Part shown: positions 26,692 to 35,538 of the stretch, piece after piece | How the letters are laid out: each line of letters opens with the position of its first letter | Position numbering within the stretch: the stretch's first letter is position 1 | Assembly (NCBI RefSeq): GCF_000353285.1 | Contig: NZ_KB731325.1 | Span: 386,381-450,380 of the forward strand | From: Leptolyngbya boryana PCC 6306 | Lineage (GTDB): Bacteria; Cyanobacteriota; Cyanobacteriia; Leptolyngbyales; Leptolyngbyaceae | Reading direction: 5' to 3' | Length of the DNA: 64,000 bases | The notes under the pieces: generated by a model | What the model saw: only the letters and a program-made list of their open reading frames with translations | Database searches by the model: none | What the model was told of the DNA's origin: nothing | Program-made: the position numbers and the translations under genes

Positions 26692-27207
26692 TTATTGCTT
26701 CCGGTAGTAATTTGTGGTCATGAAGTGATGCCACTGCCCATCATCTCCTAACATTTGGGAGGTCATGACACGATGATCGTCACTTCTCAACTCGATCGCG
26801 TCTTTGTATTTTGCTAGCTTCTCATCGCCTGTCATGGCAGGTCCATCGGAATAGAGCGTGAGCGTCGTTTCACCTGCATCTAGTTCTCCCTCATACTGCC
26901 AGAGATAGGTCATCATTGACCCAATCCAGGTTCCCACATAGCGGTGTTGCTGCGGGTCATAGCCGATCGTCATCAGTGTGGTCGCAGAACCACAACCCGG
27001 CATCTCGCCCTGCCCTTCAGTGAGTATCCAAAGTCCACCGAGAGAACGCACAGTTTCGGTTCCCGTCGCTCTTTCCGTCGGTTGATCGGCTCCCATTGTG
27101 ACTTCAGTTTCATACGTCCATTCTCCAACGAGTTTTTGCAGCCACTGATGTTCTTTTTGGGGTTCAGAATGCTGTGTTGATTCTGGGTGTGTTTGCGTTG
27201 TTTCCAT
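26692..27207 (-). CDS. DUF1579-domain protein
   Basis: This 171-aa protein starts at the ATG at 27207 (METTQTHPESTQ), preceded by AAAGGAG. The DUF1579 features are visible: HQWLQKLVGEWTYETEV, ETVRSLGGLWILTEGQGEMP, MTIGYDPQQHRYVGTWIGSM and TNYYRK. DUF1579 proteins resemble lipocalin-like beta-barrels and frequently sit with VOC, YCII and SigJ-type ECF sigma genes, as here. Biochemical role is unknown. Confidence 0.85.
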   Translation of the reverse strand: METTQTHPESTQHSEPQKEHQWLQKLVGEWTYETEVTMGADQPTERATGTETVRSLGGLWILTEGQGEMPGCGSATTLMTIGYDPQQHRYVGTWIGSMMTYLWQYEGELDAGETTLTLYSDGPAMTGDEKLAKYKDAIELRSDDHRVMTSQMLGDDGQWHHFMTTNYYRKQ

Positions 27208-27265
27208 TGCTTTTGCTCCTTTAATCAATTGTTTTGAATTGCGGTTCGCTTGAAGGTCTGAAGCA

Positions 27266-27676
27266 TCAAACAGCTTTCTCGCAGTTGATCATCCATGGTG
27301 TGCCAAATTGATCGACTAACATGCCAAATCGAAATGCCCAGAAGGTTTGCTCAAACGGCATTCTGATGGTTCCGTTCTCAGCTAAAGCCTGAAAAATTCG
27401 GTCTGCCTCGGCGGGGTCGTCGAGGCTGATCTGAACGTAGAAGCCTTGGGGAGATTCAAAATATCCTGGCGGACTGTCCGATCCCATCAAAAGGCGCTCT
27501 CCTAAATCGAGGCAAATGTGCATGATTTTGTCCTGCCAGTTTGAAGGAACGTTTTCGGCGGAGGGTGCTTCCTGGTGTGTCATCCGCGTGACAATTTTGC
27601 CGCCAAAACAGTGTTCGTAGAACTTGAATGCTGCATCACAGTTGCCATTGAACATCAGGTAAGAATTAAGTTGCAT
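27266..27676 (-). CDS. VOC-family (PhnB/glyoxalase-like) protein
   Basis: This 136-aa protein has an AAGGAGGACACA ribosome binding site. It begins MQLNSYLMFNGNCDAAFKFY with EHCFGGKI, the PhnB-type VOC start, then HICLDLGERLLMGSDSPPG and FRFGMLVDQFGTPWMINCE. VOC proteins use paired beta-alpha-beta-beta-beta modules to bind metals or drugs. It belongs to a run of sigma-factor-associated genes on this strand. Confidence 0.88.
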   Translation of the reverse strand: MQLNSYLMFNGNCDAAFKFYEHCFGGKIVTRMTHQEAPSAENVPSNWQDKIMHICLDLGERLLMGSDSPPGYFESPQGFYVQISLDDPAEADRIFQALAENGTIRMPFEQTFWAFRFGMLVDQFGTPWMINCEKAV

Positions 27677-27753
27677 TGTGTCCTCCTTGAATAATCAATT
27701 GTTGTTTGATGCGCGAATCGGTCGTGCGTGACTTGCACGATGGAGGGATGAAG

Positions 27754-28184
27754 CTACTGTTGCTGTCGCGTCTCAACCTGGGTGCGAATGCGATCTTCTT
27801 GCTCCCTTAATTCGGGGGTCATCGCTTCACCAAAATCCTCTGCCTCAAAGATGGGGCGAATCTCAATCTCAGATTCTCCGGGCATTGGGTTGGGGTAGCG
27901 TTTGACCCAGGAAATGGCTTCTTCGATCGAGTTCACCTGCCACAGCCAGTACCCTACAACGAGCTCCTGCGATGGGGTGAAGGGTCTTTGGATGACAGTG
28001 CGATCGCTTCCTGAAAAGTGAACTCGCACCCCTTTTGAGCTAGGATGAAGCCCCTCACCTGCAAGCAAGATGCCTGCCTTGACTATTCTTCATTGTATTG
28101 CCCCATTTCGGTCAAAAGCTGTTCGCTCGGCATGATTCCGGCTTCAGAGTCTTGGGTTGCTTTAACAATGACCATCACTTTCAT
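27754..28184 (-). pseudogene. YCII-related protein gene broken by a frameshift
   Basis: The ATG at 28184 opens MKVMVIVKATQDSEAG, then TEMGQYNEE, and meets TAG at 28083-28085. Inserting one base there restores LVKAGILLAGEGLHPSSKGV, which continues in the other frame to 27754. The joined product would be about 143 aa, a normal YCII-domain length (PNPMPGESEIEIRPIFEAED near the end). So this is a single-base deletion in an otherwise intact gene, or a sequencing error. Confidence 0.8.
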
Positions 28185-28239
28185 TGTGAAATCTCCTGTG
28201 GAGTAGTTTTAAGTTGAATTGCTAAGGGTTTGGCGCGCT

Positions 28240-28270
28240 GATTTGCGCAAAGCGCCACTCTGAAGGAACT
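28240..28270. repeat. Short interspersed repeat, copy 1
   Basis: GATTTGCGCAAAGCGCCACTC followed by TGAAGGAAC; similar to copies at 39958, 40131 and 42268. Contains the small palindrome TTTGCGCAAA. It ends just before the stop of a VOC gene. Confidence 0.55.
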
Positions 28271-28271
28271 G

Positions 28272-28769
28272 CTAACGAGCAGCAACCCGCTTGAGTTCAT
28301 CAATCTCAATCTTCTTCATTTGCAGCATGGCAGTTGTAACGTTTTGAGCAGTTGCCGTATCGGGGTGATTGAGCAACTCAATGAGAATATGAGGAATAAT
28401 TTGCCATGAGACTCCGTATTGATCTTTGAGCCAGCCGCATTGCTGTGCAGTTTCATCCCCATCCGCAGACAGTTTCTCCCAGTAATCGTCCACTTCCTCC
28501 TGGGTATCACAGAAGACTTGGAAGGAAATCGCCTCGTTGAATTTAAAGGTTGGACCTCCGTTTAGGGCTGTGAACGACTGACCTTCTAGTTCAAAGCTTA
28601 CGGTCATGACAGTTCCGGCTGGTTTTCCGTGAATTTCCTGTCCAGCTTCTCCATAGCGACTGATGTGGACAATCTTGGAATTGCGAAAAATCGACGTATA
28701 AAATTGCGCGGCGGCTTCGGCTTGATCATCAAACCAGAGACAGGGCGTGATTTTAGAATTGTTTAGCAT
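28272..28769 (-). CDS. VOC-family (PhnB-like, 3-demethylubiquinone methyltransferase-like) protein
   Basis: This 165-aa protein begins MLNNSKITPCLWFDDQAEAA with AQFYTSIF, then SFELEGQSFTALNGGPTFKF, WLKDQYGVSWQIIP and the C-terminal ATAQNVTTAMLQMKKIEIDE. This is the PhnB-type VOC family often mis-named as a 3-demethylubiquinone methyltransferase. GAAGGAG precedes the start. Real substrate unknown; neighbours link it to the SigJ-type sigma factor. Confidence 0.88.
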   Translation of the reverse strand: MLNNSKITPCLWFDDQAEAAAQFYTSIFRNSKIVHISRYGEAGQEIHGKPAGTVMTVSFELEGQSFTALNGGPTFKFNEAISFQVFCDTQEEVDDYWEKLSADGDETAQQCGWLKDQYGVSWQIIPHILIELLNHPDTATAQNVTTAMLQMKKIEIDELKRVAAR

Positions 28770-28804
28770 CAGGGTTCTCCTTCAATTCAAGAGGTTAAGG
28801 ATAG

Positions 28805-29164
28805 TCAGGACTGTGCGGGGAGTCCTGCAACTTCAATGACCGGACGAATTTCGACGGTTCCAACTTTCGCGCCTGGAATTTGAGTGGCGATCGCGATCGC
28901 TTCATCCAGATCCGCAGCCTCGATCAAGAAAAATCCACCGAGCTGCTCACGGGTTTCCGCAAACGGTCCATCGGTGACGAGGGATTTTCCTTCTCGCACT
29001 CGGATACTGGTTGCCGTAGCAACGGAGTGAAGGGGAGCCGTTGCGAGAAATTGCCCCTTCGAGTGCAGATCTTGCGCGAGTTGGGCGGATTTGCCGTAAC
29101 ACTGTTCGCGCTCAGTGTCGCTCATGGCAGTCTCTTCCATATAGATCAGCAGCACATATTTCAT
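28805..29164 (-). CDS. YCII-related protein
   Basis: This 119-aa protein starts at the ATG at 29164 with AGGAGG 7 nt upstream. It begins MKYVLLIYMEETAMSDTERE, has RVREGKSLVTDGPFAETREQ and LGGFFLIEAADLDEAIAIAT, and ends VGTVEIRPVIEVAG, the full YCII/DGPF-type domain. These proteins accompany ECF41/SigJ-like sigma factors; this one is divergent from such a sigma gene. Enzyme activity, if any, is unknown. Confidence 0.9.
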   Translation of the reverse strand: MKYVLLIYMEETAMSDTEREQCYGKSAQLAQDLHSKGQFLATAPLHSVATATSIRVREGKSLVTDGPFAETREQLGGFFLIEAADLDEAIAIATQIPGAKVGTVEIRPVIEVAGLPAQS

Positions 29165-29325
29165 AAAATTGCCTCCTTGTGTTGATGCGTCGAATGACGT
29201 TGGCGCAGATCGACACGTTGCCAAAACTTTTTTTCATCCAGTACGATCGAACTCCTCCTTTATCAATGAGTCGAATGGGAATTTCTCAAATCGACAGATT
29301 TGCTAAAAAAATTCTGAGGTCAGCG

Positions 29326-30576
29326 ATGGCAACTCCAAAATCAGCAGCAGAGGTCAGTCACGCAATCGACTCCGTTTATCGGTCTGAATGGGGAAGGATT
29401 ATCGCCATTCTGATTCGGCTGGTCGGAGATTTTGACATTGCGGAAGAGGCAGCGCAGGAAGCATTTGCGGCGGCAGTCAATCAGTGGCAGTCAGGAATTC
29501 CGCATCTTCCCCGTGCTTGGATCATTCGGACGGCACGATATAAAGCGATCGATCTCCTCCGCCGCAAAACCAGAATGACCGAAAAACTGGAATGGTATGC
29601 TGCTTCTGGGCTAATTCCGGCGAGTGAGGAGCCAAATTATGACAGTGATGAAATTCCAGACGATCGCTTACGGCTGATCTTTACTTGCTGTCATCCGGCA
29701 CTTGCGATCGAAACCCAAGTCGCTTTGACCCTCCGAATGCTCGGCGGACTGGAAACCGACGAAATCGCCCGCGCCTTTCTCGTGCCGACGACAACAATGG
29801 CACAGCGATTAGTTCGTGCTAAGCGCAAAATCCGGGATGCAGGCATTCCCTACAAAGTACCAGAGACGAGTGATCTGCCTACTCGGATTGAGGCGGTGCT
29901 AGCGATGATTTATCTGATTTTTAACGAGGGCTATGCGGCGACCCGTGGTGAGTCACTGATTAGAGCCGATTTGTGTGCGGAAGCGATCCGGCTCAGTCGA
30001 TTAGTTAGAACTTTACTGTCACCGCAACCCTCGCCAGAAGTCACGGCACTCTTGGCGCTAATGTTGCTGCATGACGCACGGCGTGATGCCCGTTTGGATG
30101 AGCAGGGCGATGTAGTGCTGCTCGAAGATCAGGATCGTCGCTGTTGGAATCAGGCACAAATTGCTGAGGCGCTGCCATTAGTTGAAGAAGCATTGCGGGG
30201 TGGAACGGGAGCTTTTGCTTTACAAGCTGCGATCGCAGCCCTCCATTGCCAAGCCACGCGAGCAGAAGACACCGATTGGGCACAGATTGTTCAGCTTTAT
30301 GCGGTAATGGAACGCTTCCACCCATCACCAATCGTGTCCTTGAATCGGGCGGTTGCGATCGCAATGACAGACAGCCCTCAGACAGCGCTCACCCTTCTGG
30401 ATCGACTTGCCACTGAACTCGATAGCTATCACCTGTTTCATGCCGCCCGTGCCGATCTGTTGCGGCGAATTGGGGACTTTCAATCCGCCGCCCAGAGCTA
30501 TAGCTGTGCGCTGGGGACCGTGACTAATGACAGTGAACGCCGCTTCCTAGAGCGTCGGTTGCACGAAGTTCAGTGA
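29326..30576 (+). CDS. ECF RNA polymerase sigma factor (SigJ/DUF6596 type)
   Basis: From the ATG at 29326 ([20 protein letters not shown]) the protein is 416 aa; the frame is open upstream without a better start. Sigma region 2 is [20 protein letters not shown] and [19 protein letters not shown]. Region 4 is [20 protein letters not shown] with [11 protein letters not shown] long C-terminal helical domain ([20 protein letters not shown], then TPR-like repeats) is typical of sigma factors paired with YCII/DGPF proteins. The adjacent YCII, VOC and DUF1579 genes are its probable regulon; the domain probably replaces a classical anti-sigma factor. Confidence 0.92.
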   Translation: MATPKSAAEVSHAIDSVYRSEWGRIIAILIRLVGDFDIAEEAAQEAFAAAVNQWQSGIPHLPRAWIIRTARYKAIDLLRRKTRMTEKLEWYAASGLIPASEEPNYDSDEIPDDRLRLIFTCCHPALAIETQVALTLRMLGGLETDEIARAFLVPTTTMAQRLVRAKRKIRDAGIPYKVPETSDLPTRIEAVLAMIYLIFNEGYAATRGESLIRADLCAEAIRLSRLVRTLLSPQPSPEVTALLALMLLHDARRDARLDEQGDVVLLEDQDRRCWNQAQIAEALPLVEEALRGGTGAFALQAAIAALHCQATRAEDTDWAQIVQLYAVMERFHPSPIVSLNRAVAIAMTDSPQTALTLLDRLATELDSYHLFHAARADLLRRIGDFQSAAQSYSCALGTVTNDSERRFLERRLHEVQ

Positions 30577-30720
30577 TCGATTCGTCTCAAAAAAGCAAAA
30601 ATAATTCAATTGATTTAGTACAAAAACACTTGTTATAATGCAAGCCCTCGTCAAGCTTCAAACCGCCACTTCAACTCCCTGACCTGCCAAATTTCGCATC
30701 AAATCCTGGAGGCTTCAGAT

Positions 30721-31149
30721 ATGGGCGCTAATCCCAGCATTCTCTCGCACGTCTCGATCGGCACGAATCATTTTGAACAGGCAGTTGCTTTCTACGATGT
30801 AGTGTTACTAACGTTGGGCTGCAAGCGACTAATGGACTATCCAGGTGCAATTGCGTATGGCAAACAGTACCCCGAATTCTGGGTGGAAACCCCATTCGAT
30901 GGACAGCCTGCTACGGTTGGGAATGGCACTCACATCGGCTTTATTGCGCCCACGAAGGAAGCAGTTCACGCCTTTTATGAGGCAGCACTCGCAGTAGGAG
31001 GCAGAGACGAAGGTGCGCCGGGTGGCAGACCCGACTACGGTGAACCATACTACGGTTGCTTTGTGCGTGATTTAGATGGGCACAAGATAGAAGCAGCCTT
31101 TTGGGATGAGCAGCTTGAACAAGTGTTGAATCAAAATCAGGCTGGATAA
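30721..31149 (+). CDS. VOC-family (lactoylglutathione lyase-like) protein
   Basis: This 142-aa protein follows CTGGAGGC. It reads SHVSIGTNHFEQAVAFYDVV, GNGTHIGFIAPTKEAVHAFY and GCFVRDLDGHKIEAAFWDE, with metal-ligand positions His and Glu of the VOC fold. Likely a glyoxalase/dioxygenase relative; substrate not readable. Followed after 46 nt by a cupin gene on the same strand. Confidence 0.88.
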   Translation: MGANPSILSHVSIGTNHFEQAVAFYDVVLLTLGCKRLMDYPGAIAYGKQYPEFWVETPFDGQPATVGNGTHIGFIAPTKEAVHAFYEAALAVGGRDEGAPGGRPDYGEPYYGCFVRDLDGHKIEAAFWDEQLEQVLNQNQAG

Positions 31150-31195
31150 GTTGAGCAATTGCAACGTTCTACTCATTCTTGAAAGCAGAGGTTGT

Positions 31196-31693
31196 ATGTC
31201 TGACATTCCCAACATTATCAACATGAACGATCTGGAGTGGACAGAGGAGCATTACTCTGAACACTACGCAGGTTGGTCAAAGCGGCTCTCTTCATCGGCA
31301 ATGGATCGCAAACAAGGACATATTGGAGTGAGAGTCGATCGGCTCCGCCCCAGAACGCTTTCCTGTCCCTTTCACTACCATGTTCACGAAGATGAATTTT
31401 GCCTGATCCTCAGTGGCGAAGCGACCCTACGGTATGGAGATCGAACGATCGTTGTGAAAGCAGGGGATGCAATTTCATTTCCACGGGGCGAACGCATTGC
31501 TCATCAGTTCTACAATCACACCGATGAGACGGTCGATATTCTCATGGTGGGTGAGAATCTGCCCTATGAAGTGTGTTACTACCCAGACTCAGATAAGTGG
31601 CTATCGAGATCGATTGGCAAAGTTGGTAAGTTTGAGGGCACCGATTACTGGACAGATGAACCCGATCCGCCCACTCTGAAATCTCAGACATGA
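31196..31693 (+). CDS. Cupin-domain protein
   Basis: This 165-aa protein starts at the ATG at 31196 (MSDIPNIINMNDLEW). Motif 1 is CPFHYHVHEDEFCLILSGE and motif 2 is GDAISFPRGERIAHQFYNHT, followed by EVCYYPDSDKWLSRSIG. This type of cupin (YP..DSDKW) is common in alpha/beta- and cyanobacteria; it probably binds a metal. Likely cotranscribed with the VOC gene. Confidence 0.85.
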   Translation: MSDIPNIINMNDLEWTEEHYSEHYAGWSKRLSSSAMDRKQGHIGVRVDRLRPRTLSCPFHYHVHEDEFCLILSGEATLRYGDRTIVVKAGDAISFPRGERIAHQFYNHTDETVDILMVGENLPYEVCYYPDSDKWLSRSIGKVGKFEGTDYWTDEPDPPTLKSQT

Positions 31694-32010
31694 ATTCTCT
31701 ATGAATCAAGGTTAACGCAGCCCTGTTTGCAGCCCGCAGCCCAGTTGTCGCGATGATACAACGGATGCAATCGTGCCGTCAGATTCTATGGTGGTTGCTT
31801 TAGATGGCGGCAGTGGGGTAGGTATAGAATTTAGGCAAGCGATGTTCTTCAATTTGTTCCTAGACCCATCGTTTTTAACTCAGGTCGGTTATGACAGATT
31901 CGGCAGAGATCGATCTGCATCCGGTGAGCGTTAGCGTTATACGGCTCAATTAATGGGTTGGTACGGTAGCCTAAAGAATGTCTGTTGAGGCTGATTAATC
32001 AACACAACCT
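31694..32010. other. Intergenic region, nothing recognised
   Basis: 317 nt between the cupin and AraC genes. No frame with a recognisable product, no strong dyad. It should hold the promoter of the AraC-type gene. Confidence 0.4.
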
Positions 32011-32826
32011 ATGATTTATAAGACATACCAGCCCCTTTCGCCTCTCTCACAGTTCATCGAATTTCTCTGGATGAGAGAAGGCAATGATTTGTCAGTGGTG
32101 CAGACCCGATTGCTGCCGATGGGGACAATGGAATTAGTCATCAATCTCAATGAAGATAGCATTCCACTCTTCGATCGCCAAAGTCGGAGGCAGCAGGGTA
32201 GTACCAATGGCATCATGCTTTGTGGTACACATTCTGAAAACTTTATTATTCGCGATGCTCATCAAATATCTATCATGGGCGTGCATTTCAAAGTAGGAGG
32301 CGGGGCTGCATTCTTTGAACTGCCTGCTGGTGAACTTTACAACGAAAGGATTTCCTTAAATGAGATCTGGAAAACTCAGGCTTCAGAATTGCGCGAATGC
32401 TTACTCCAACACTTTAGTCCAGAACATCGTTTTTACATATTAGAGCAATTTTTAATGCAAATGATGCGATTGCCAGATCACCATCCTGCGGTCGATTTCG
32501 CATTGCAACAGTTTCAGCAATCGGCGAATTCAACAATTAATGCAGTCATTGAACAAACCGGATTCAGTCCTCGCTATTTCAATCAATTATTCCGTAATCA
32601 AGTTGGCGTGACCCCAAAGCTGTTTTGTCGCATTCAACGATTTCAGAACGCGCTGAAGATACTGTCCGTCAAAGCGCCAGTCGATTGGATGGAGATTGCG
32701 TTGACCTGTGGCTATTTTGACCAGGCGCACTTCATCCATGACTTTCGAGCCTTTGCCGATTGCACTCCCACTGAGTACCTCACCCAACGAGGCTTTCATC
32801 CCTGTCATGTAGTTTTGCCGAATTGA
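32011..32826 (+). CDS. AraC-family regulator with DUF6597-like N-terminus
   Basis: This 271-aa protein starts MIYKTYQPLSPLSQFIEFLW with the sensor-like N-terminal domain (LLPMGTMELVINLNEDS, MGVHFKVGGGAAFFELP). It ends with the double HTH: VIEQTGFSPRYFNQLFRNQV, VTPKLFCRIQRFQNAL and CGYFDQAHFIHDFRAFADCT, PTEYL. AraC proteins of this type activate nearby stress genes in response to a small ligand. Targets unknown; the NTF2-like and Arr genes follow on the same strand. Confidence 0.9.
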   Translation: MIYKTYQPLSPLSQFIEFLWMREGNDLSVVQTRLLPMGTMELVINLNEDSIPLFDRQSRRQQGSTNGIMLCGTHSENFIIRDAHQISIMGVHFKVGGGAAFFELPAGELYNERISLNEIWKTQASELRECLLQHFSPEHRFYILEQFLMQMMRLPDHHPAVDFALQQFQQSANSTINAVIEQTGFSPRYFNQLFRNQVGVTPKLFCRIQRFQNALKILSVKAPVDWMEIALTCGYFDQAHFIHDFRAFADCTPTEYLTQRGFHPCHVVLPN

Positions 32827-32914
32827 GGTCAATTTTTTACAATCTGAGCGAGACAAGCTTGATCCATAATCAGACTCTGCCCTGTTCTAGAACTCCTTGG
32901 AGAAACCAATTGCG

Positions 32915-33328
32915 ATGACGCTCGAAGAACTACAGGCCAAGCTAGAAGACATTAACCATCTCGTTACGACCTTTCAAACCTCTGTTGCATTGGAGAAATA
33001 CTATGCGGAGGAGATTGTAATGATTGAAGGAGACGGGACGATCACGACAGGTAAAGAAGCTTGTCGCCAAGGGAGAGCTGTCTTCTTTAACGAGATGTTA
33101 GTAGAGTTTAGAGAATCTAGGTTAATCAGTCAGGATGTCGCAGTCTCAGCCGATCAGCGCTATGACTTTGTTGTTATTTCCAATTGGTACAATGACTTCT
33201 CTATCCGCTATGGTGATCAGACAATTGACAATAAAATCAACCAACTTTCGATCGGTTATTGGAAAGATGGATTAGTCGTCAGAGAGAGTTATAACTATCC
33301 CGTGATTTCAATGCAGACAACAGTATGA
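32915..33328 (+). CDS. SnoaL/NTF2-like protein
   Basis: This 137-aa protein (ATG at 32915; TTG at 32897 possible) reads MTLEELQAKLEDINHLVTTF, EKYYAEEIVMIEGDGTITTG and ESYNYPVISMQTTV. The conical-fold order is normal for the polyketide-cyclase-like NTF2 group. Its stop overlaps the reading frame start region of the Arr gene, so the two may be cotranscribed. Confidence 0.8.
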   Translation: MTLEELQAKLEDINHLVTTFQTSVALEKYYAEEIVMIEGDGTITTGKEACRQGRAVFFNEMLVEFRESRLISQDVAVSADQRYDFVVISNWYNDFSIRYGDQTIDNKINQLSIGYWKDGLVVRESYNYPVISMQTTV

Positions 33329-33339
33329 GGAACGAATCG

Positions 33340-34032
33340 ATGGCAACCCAGGACATCAGTTCGCAGCAGTTCTACTACGGCACAAAGGCAGACCTGAAGC
33401 TAGGAGACCTAATCGAGTCCTGCAATTCTCCGGCAACCGATGTCTACCTCACCCCGATTTTGGATGCAGCCATTTGGGGAGCAGAACTGGCAATCGGTGA
33501 AGGTCGCAGCAGAGTCTACCTTGTGGAGCCGCTCGGTTCGATTGAAGCCGCCCCCAAACGAATGGATCAGAAGGCTCCGAAGCATCTGTCGATGTCATAC
33601 CGCTCCCGCGAGCCGTTGCGGGTCATCAGCGAGGTCACAGAGTGGACGCTTTATCATGGCACACGGGCAGATCTGAAACTGGGGGACTTGATTGAACCTG
33701 GCTATCTCTCTAACTACGGTCAGCGAAAGCAGGCGACCTATGTTTATCTAGCAGCCACCTTGGATGCGGCAATCTGGGGGGCTGAATTAGCCATCGGGAA
33801 AGGACTCGGCAGAATCTACATTGTGGAACCGATGGGTTCGATCGAGGATGACCCCAATGTGACAGACAAGAAATTCCCAGGGAATCCAACCAAGTCCTAT
33901 CGATCGCGAGAACCACTGCGGGTCAAGGGCGAGGTTATGGATTGGCAGGGGCACTCTCCAGAAGCGCTCAAGACCATGAAGGAGAACCTTGAGCGACTGA
34001 AGCAATTGGGTATTGAGGCGATCGAAGACTGA
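33340..34032 (+). CDS. arr: Tandem-domain rifampin ADP-ribosyltransferase (Arr-like)
   Basis: The 230-aa protein holds two Arr domains; normal Arr is about 140 aa with one. The second (about 107-215) has LYHGTRADLKLGDLIEPGYL, VYLAATLDAAIWGAELAIG, IYIVEPMGSIEDDPN and TDKKFPGNPTKSYRSREPL, with the His, Tyr and Asp that Arr enzymes need. The first (about 10-100) keeps the frame but has FYYGTKADL (His replaced by Tyr), lost the GYLSNYG segment and lost DDPN/FPGNPT. Arr inactivates rifamycins by ADP-ribosylation of a hydroxyl. GAGGA lies about 8 nt before the ATG at 33340. Confidence 0.88.
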   Translation: MATQDISSQQFYYGTKADLKLGDLIESCNSPATDVYLTPILDAAIWGAELAIGEGRSRVYLVEPLGSIEAAPKRMDQKAPKHLSMSYRSREPLRVISEVTEWTLYHGTRADLKLGDLIEPGYLSNYGQRKQATYVYLAATLDAAIWGAELAIGKGLGRIYIVEPMGSIEDDPNVTDKKFPGNPTKSYRSREPLRVKGEVMDWQGHSPEALKTMKENLERLKQLGIEAIED

Positions 34033-34093
34033 GTATTGTTACCCCGAAGGTGGTCAGTAGATTTGTGCCCCGTCGCTCCGCAGAGAACGACGC

Positions 34094-34360
34094 ATCCAAC
34101 GCGAAACGACTGAACGTATCCTGACCATCTCTTTCAGCTTATTCTTGTAAGAAGGCTATTATGCGACCTCGATTGAAGAGATTACAAAGCTTGCCCAAAT
34201 CTCCAAAGGATTGCTGTATCAATATTTCAGGAACAAAGAGGAGCTATTATCAGCATTCGTCGATCGTCGCATTGAAGATGTACGAATCGGGATGACTGCG
34301 GCGAAGCGCAAACGAACGACGGCGGCACATAGAGTATTGGAGGTCAATCGTGTTCAGTAA
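34094..34360 (+). pseudogene. TetR-family regulator remnant
   Basis: A plus-strand frame reads QRETTERILTISFSLFL, then TAA at 34148-34150, then EGYYATSIEEITKLAQISKG and LLYQYFRNKEELLSAFVD before it degenerates and stops at 34360. This is the TetR N-terminal helix-turn-helix with an internal stop, no usable start and no ligand-binding domain. It overlaps the DUF1772 start by 11 nt; it may once have regulated that gene. Confidence 0.85.
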
Positions 34361-34853
34361 TAATCTCGCAACGCTAACGTTAATCGCCGCAATCGGCAGT
34401 GGGATAGTCGCTGGCGTTTTCTTTGCTTTCTCGACTTTCGTAATGCCTGCACTGGCGCGCATCGAACCCGTGCAGGGGATTGCTGCTATGCAATCGATTA
34501 ATATCACAGCAATCAACCCATTGTTCATGCTGGCGCTGTTTGGCACGGCTGTAGTTTGCTTCCTTCTAGCCATCTTGACCGGGTTGAAGTGGGGTCAGCC
34601 TCATTCTGCTTATTTGCCCATCGGCAGTTTGCTCTATCTGATTGGCTCGATTGGGGTCACGATCGCATTTAATGTGCCGTTGAACGATGCCTTGGCAAGC
34701 GTCAAACCGAATAGTCCTGAAGGTGCAACATTGTGGTCTAAATACCTGATGAACTGGACATTCTGGAATCATGTGCGAACGATTAGTGCAGCGATCGCAA
34801 CTTTATTGTTTACGATCGCGTTCTGTACTGTTAAGACAAGAATCCAGGCATGA
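34350..34853 (+). CDS. DUF1772 (anthrone oxygenase-like) membrane protein
   Basis: GTG start at 34350 with GGAGG 6 nt upstream; 167 aa. Four hydrophobic segments are visible (LTLIAAIGSGIVAGVFFAFS, LFMLALFGTAVVCFLLAIL, GSLLYLIGSIGVTIAFNVPL, ISAAIATLLFTIAFC). NVPLNDAL and WTFWNHVRTISA are family hallmarks of DUF1772. Similar genes commonly lie beside TetR regulators, consistent with the remnant just upstream. Function in bacteria is unproven. Confidence 0.88.
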   Translation: MFSNNLATLTLIAAIGSGIVAGVFFAFSTFVMPALARIEPVQGIAAMQSINITAINPLFMLALFGTAVVCFLLAILTGLKWGQPHSAYLPIGSLLYLIGSIGVTIAFNVPLNDALASVKPNSPEGATLWSKYLMNWTFWNHVRTISAAIATLLFTIAFCTVKTRIQA

Positions 34854-34868
34854 GGCAAGAAGAAATCT

Positions 34869-35510
34869 ATGTTGAAATTCTACTTTGCTCCGCTCTCCAT
34901 CAACGCTCGACGGGTTTGGATTGCTTTACTGGAGAAACAGATTCCCTTTGAGCCAATTCTGCTCAACTTGGATGGCGATCAATGCTCCGCAGAGTTTACA
35001 AAGATTAATCCTCTACAAAGAGTTCCAGTTGTAATTGATGATGAATTGATACTGGTAGAGTCGCTAGCCATTCTAGATTATTTGGAAGCGCAATATCCAG
35101 CGACCGCGCTTCTGCCTCATGATGTTAATGCGATCGCAATTGTCCGTATGATTTGCATGATTTGTCTCACCGATTTACAGCCCGCCACGATCCCCCTGAC
35201 TAAACAGCTTGTTGGATTGCCTGTTGAGGCGGCAACAGTGCAAACGGCGCAGCAACGCATCATCCAGATTCTGCAATTCTTTGAAGGTCTAGATGACTTG
35301 ACGGGCAACACTTTTACCCTGGCTGATATTGTGGCAGGAACTCTGGTGAGTTCAGTTCCGATGTTTGGCATTTCGATGGCATCCTTCCCAAAACTCACCG
35401 CATGGCTGGAGCGATTATCTGCACGCGAGAGTTTTCAACAAACCGCCCCCTCATCCGACCAGATCCAGGCAGCATTACCGAACCTCAAAAAGATTTTGGA
35501 AACCCGATAG
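34869..35510 (+). CDS. Glutathione S-transferase
   Basis: This 213-aa protein has the thioredoxin-like N-domain (LKFYFAPLSINARRVWIALL, INPLQRVPVVIDDELILVES, AILDYLEAQYP) with the glutathione-site cis-Pro and ES, then an all-helical C-domain with FTLADIVAGTLVSSVP. Conjugates glutathione to electrophiles or reduces peroxides. It lies 15 nt after the DUF1772 gene; a MAPEG gene is close by. Confidence 0.9.
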   Translation: MLKFYFAPLSINARRVWIALLEKQIPFEPILLNLDGDQCSAEFTKINPLQRVPVVIDDELILVESLAILDYLEAQYPATALLPHDVNAIAIVRMICMICLTDLQPATIPLTKQLVGLPVEAATVQTAQQRIIQILQFFEGLDDLTGNTFTLADIVAGTLVSSVPMFGISMASFPKLTAWLERLSARESFQQTAPSSDQIQAALPNLKKILETR

Positions 35511-35538
35511 AGTACGAAGTAGCAGTTCCCTCTTAGCC

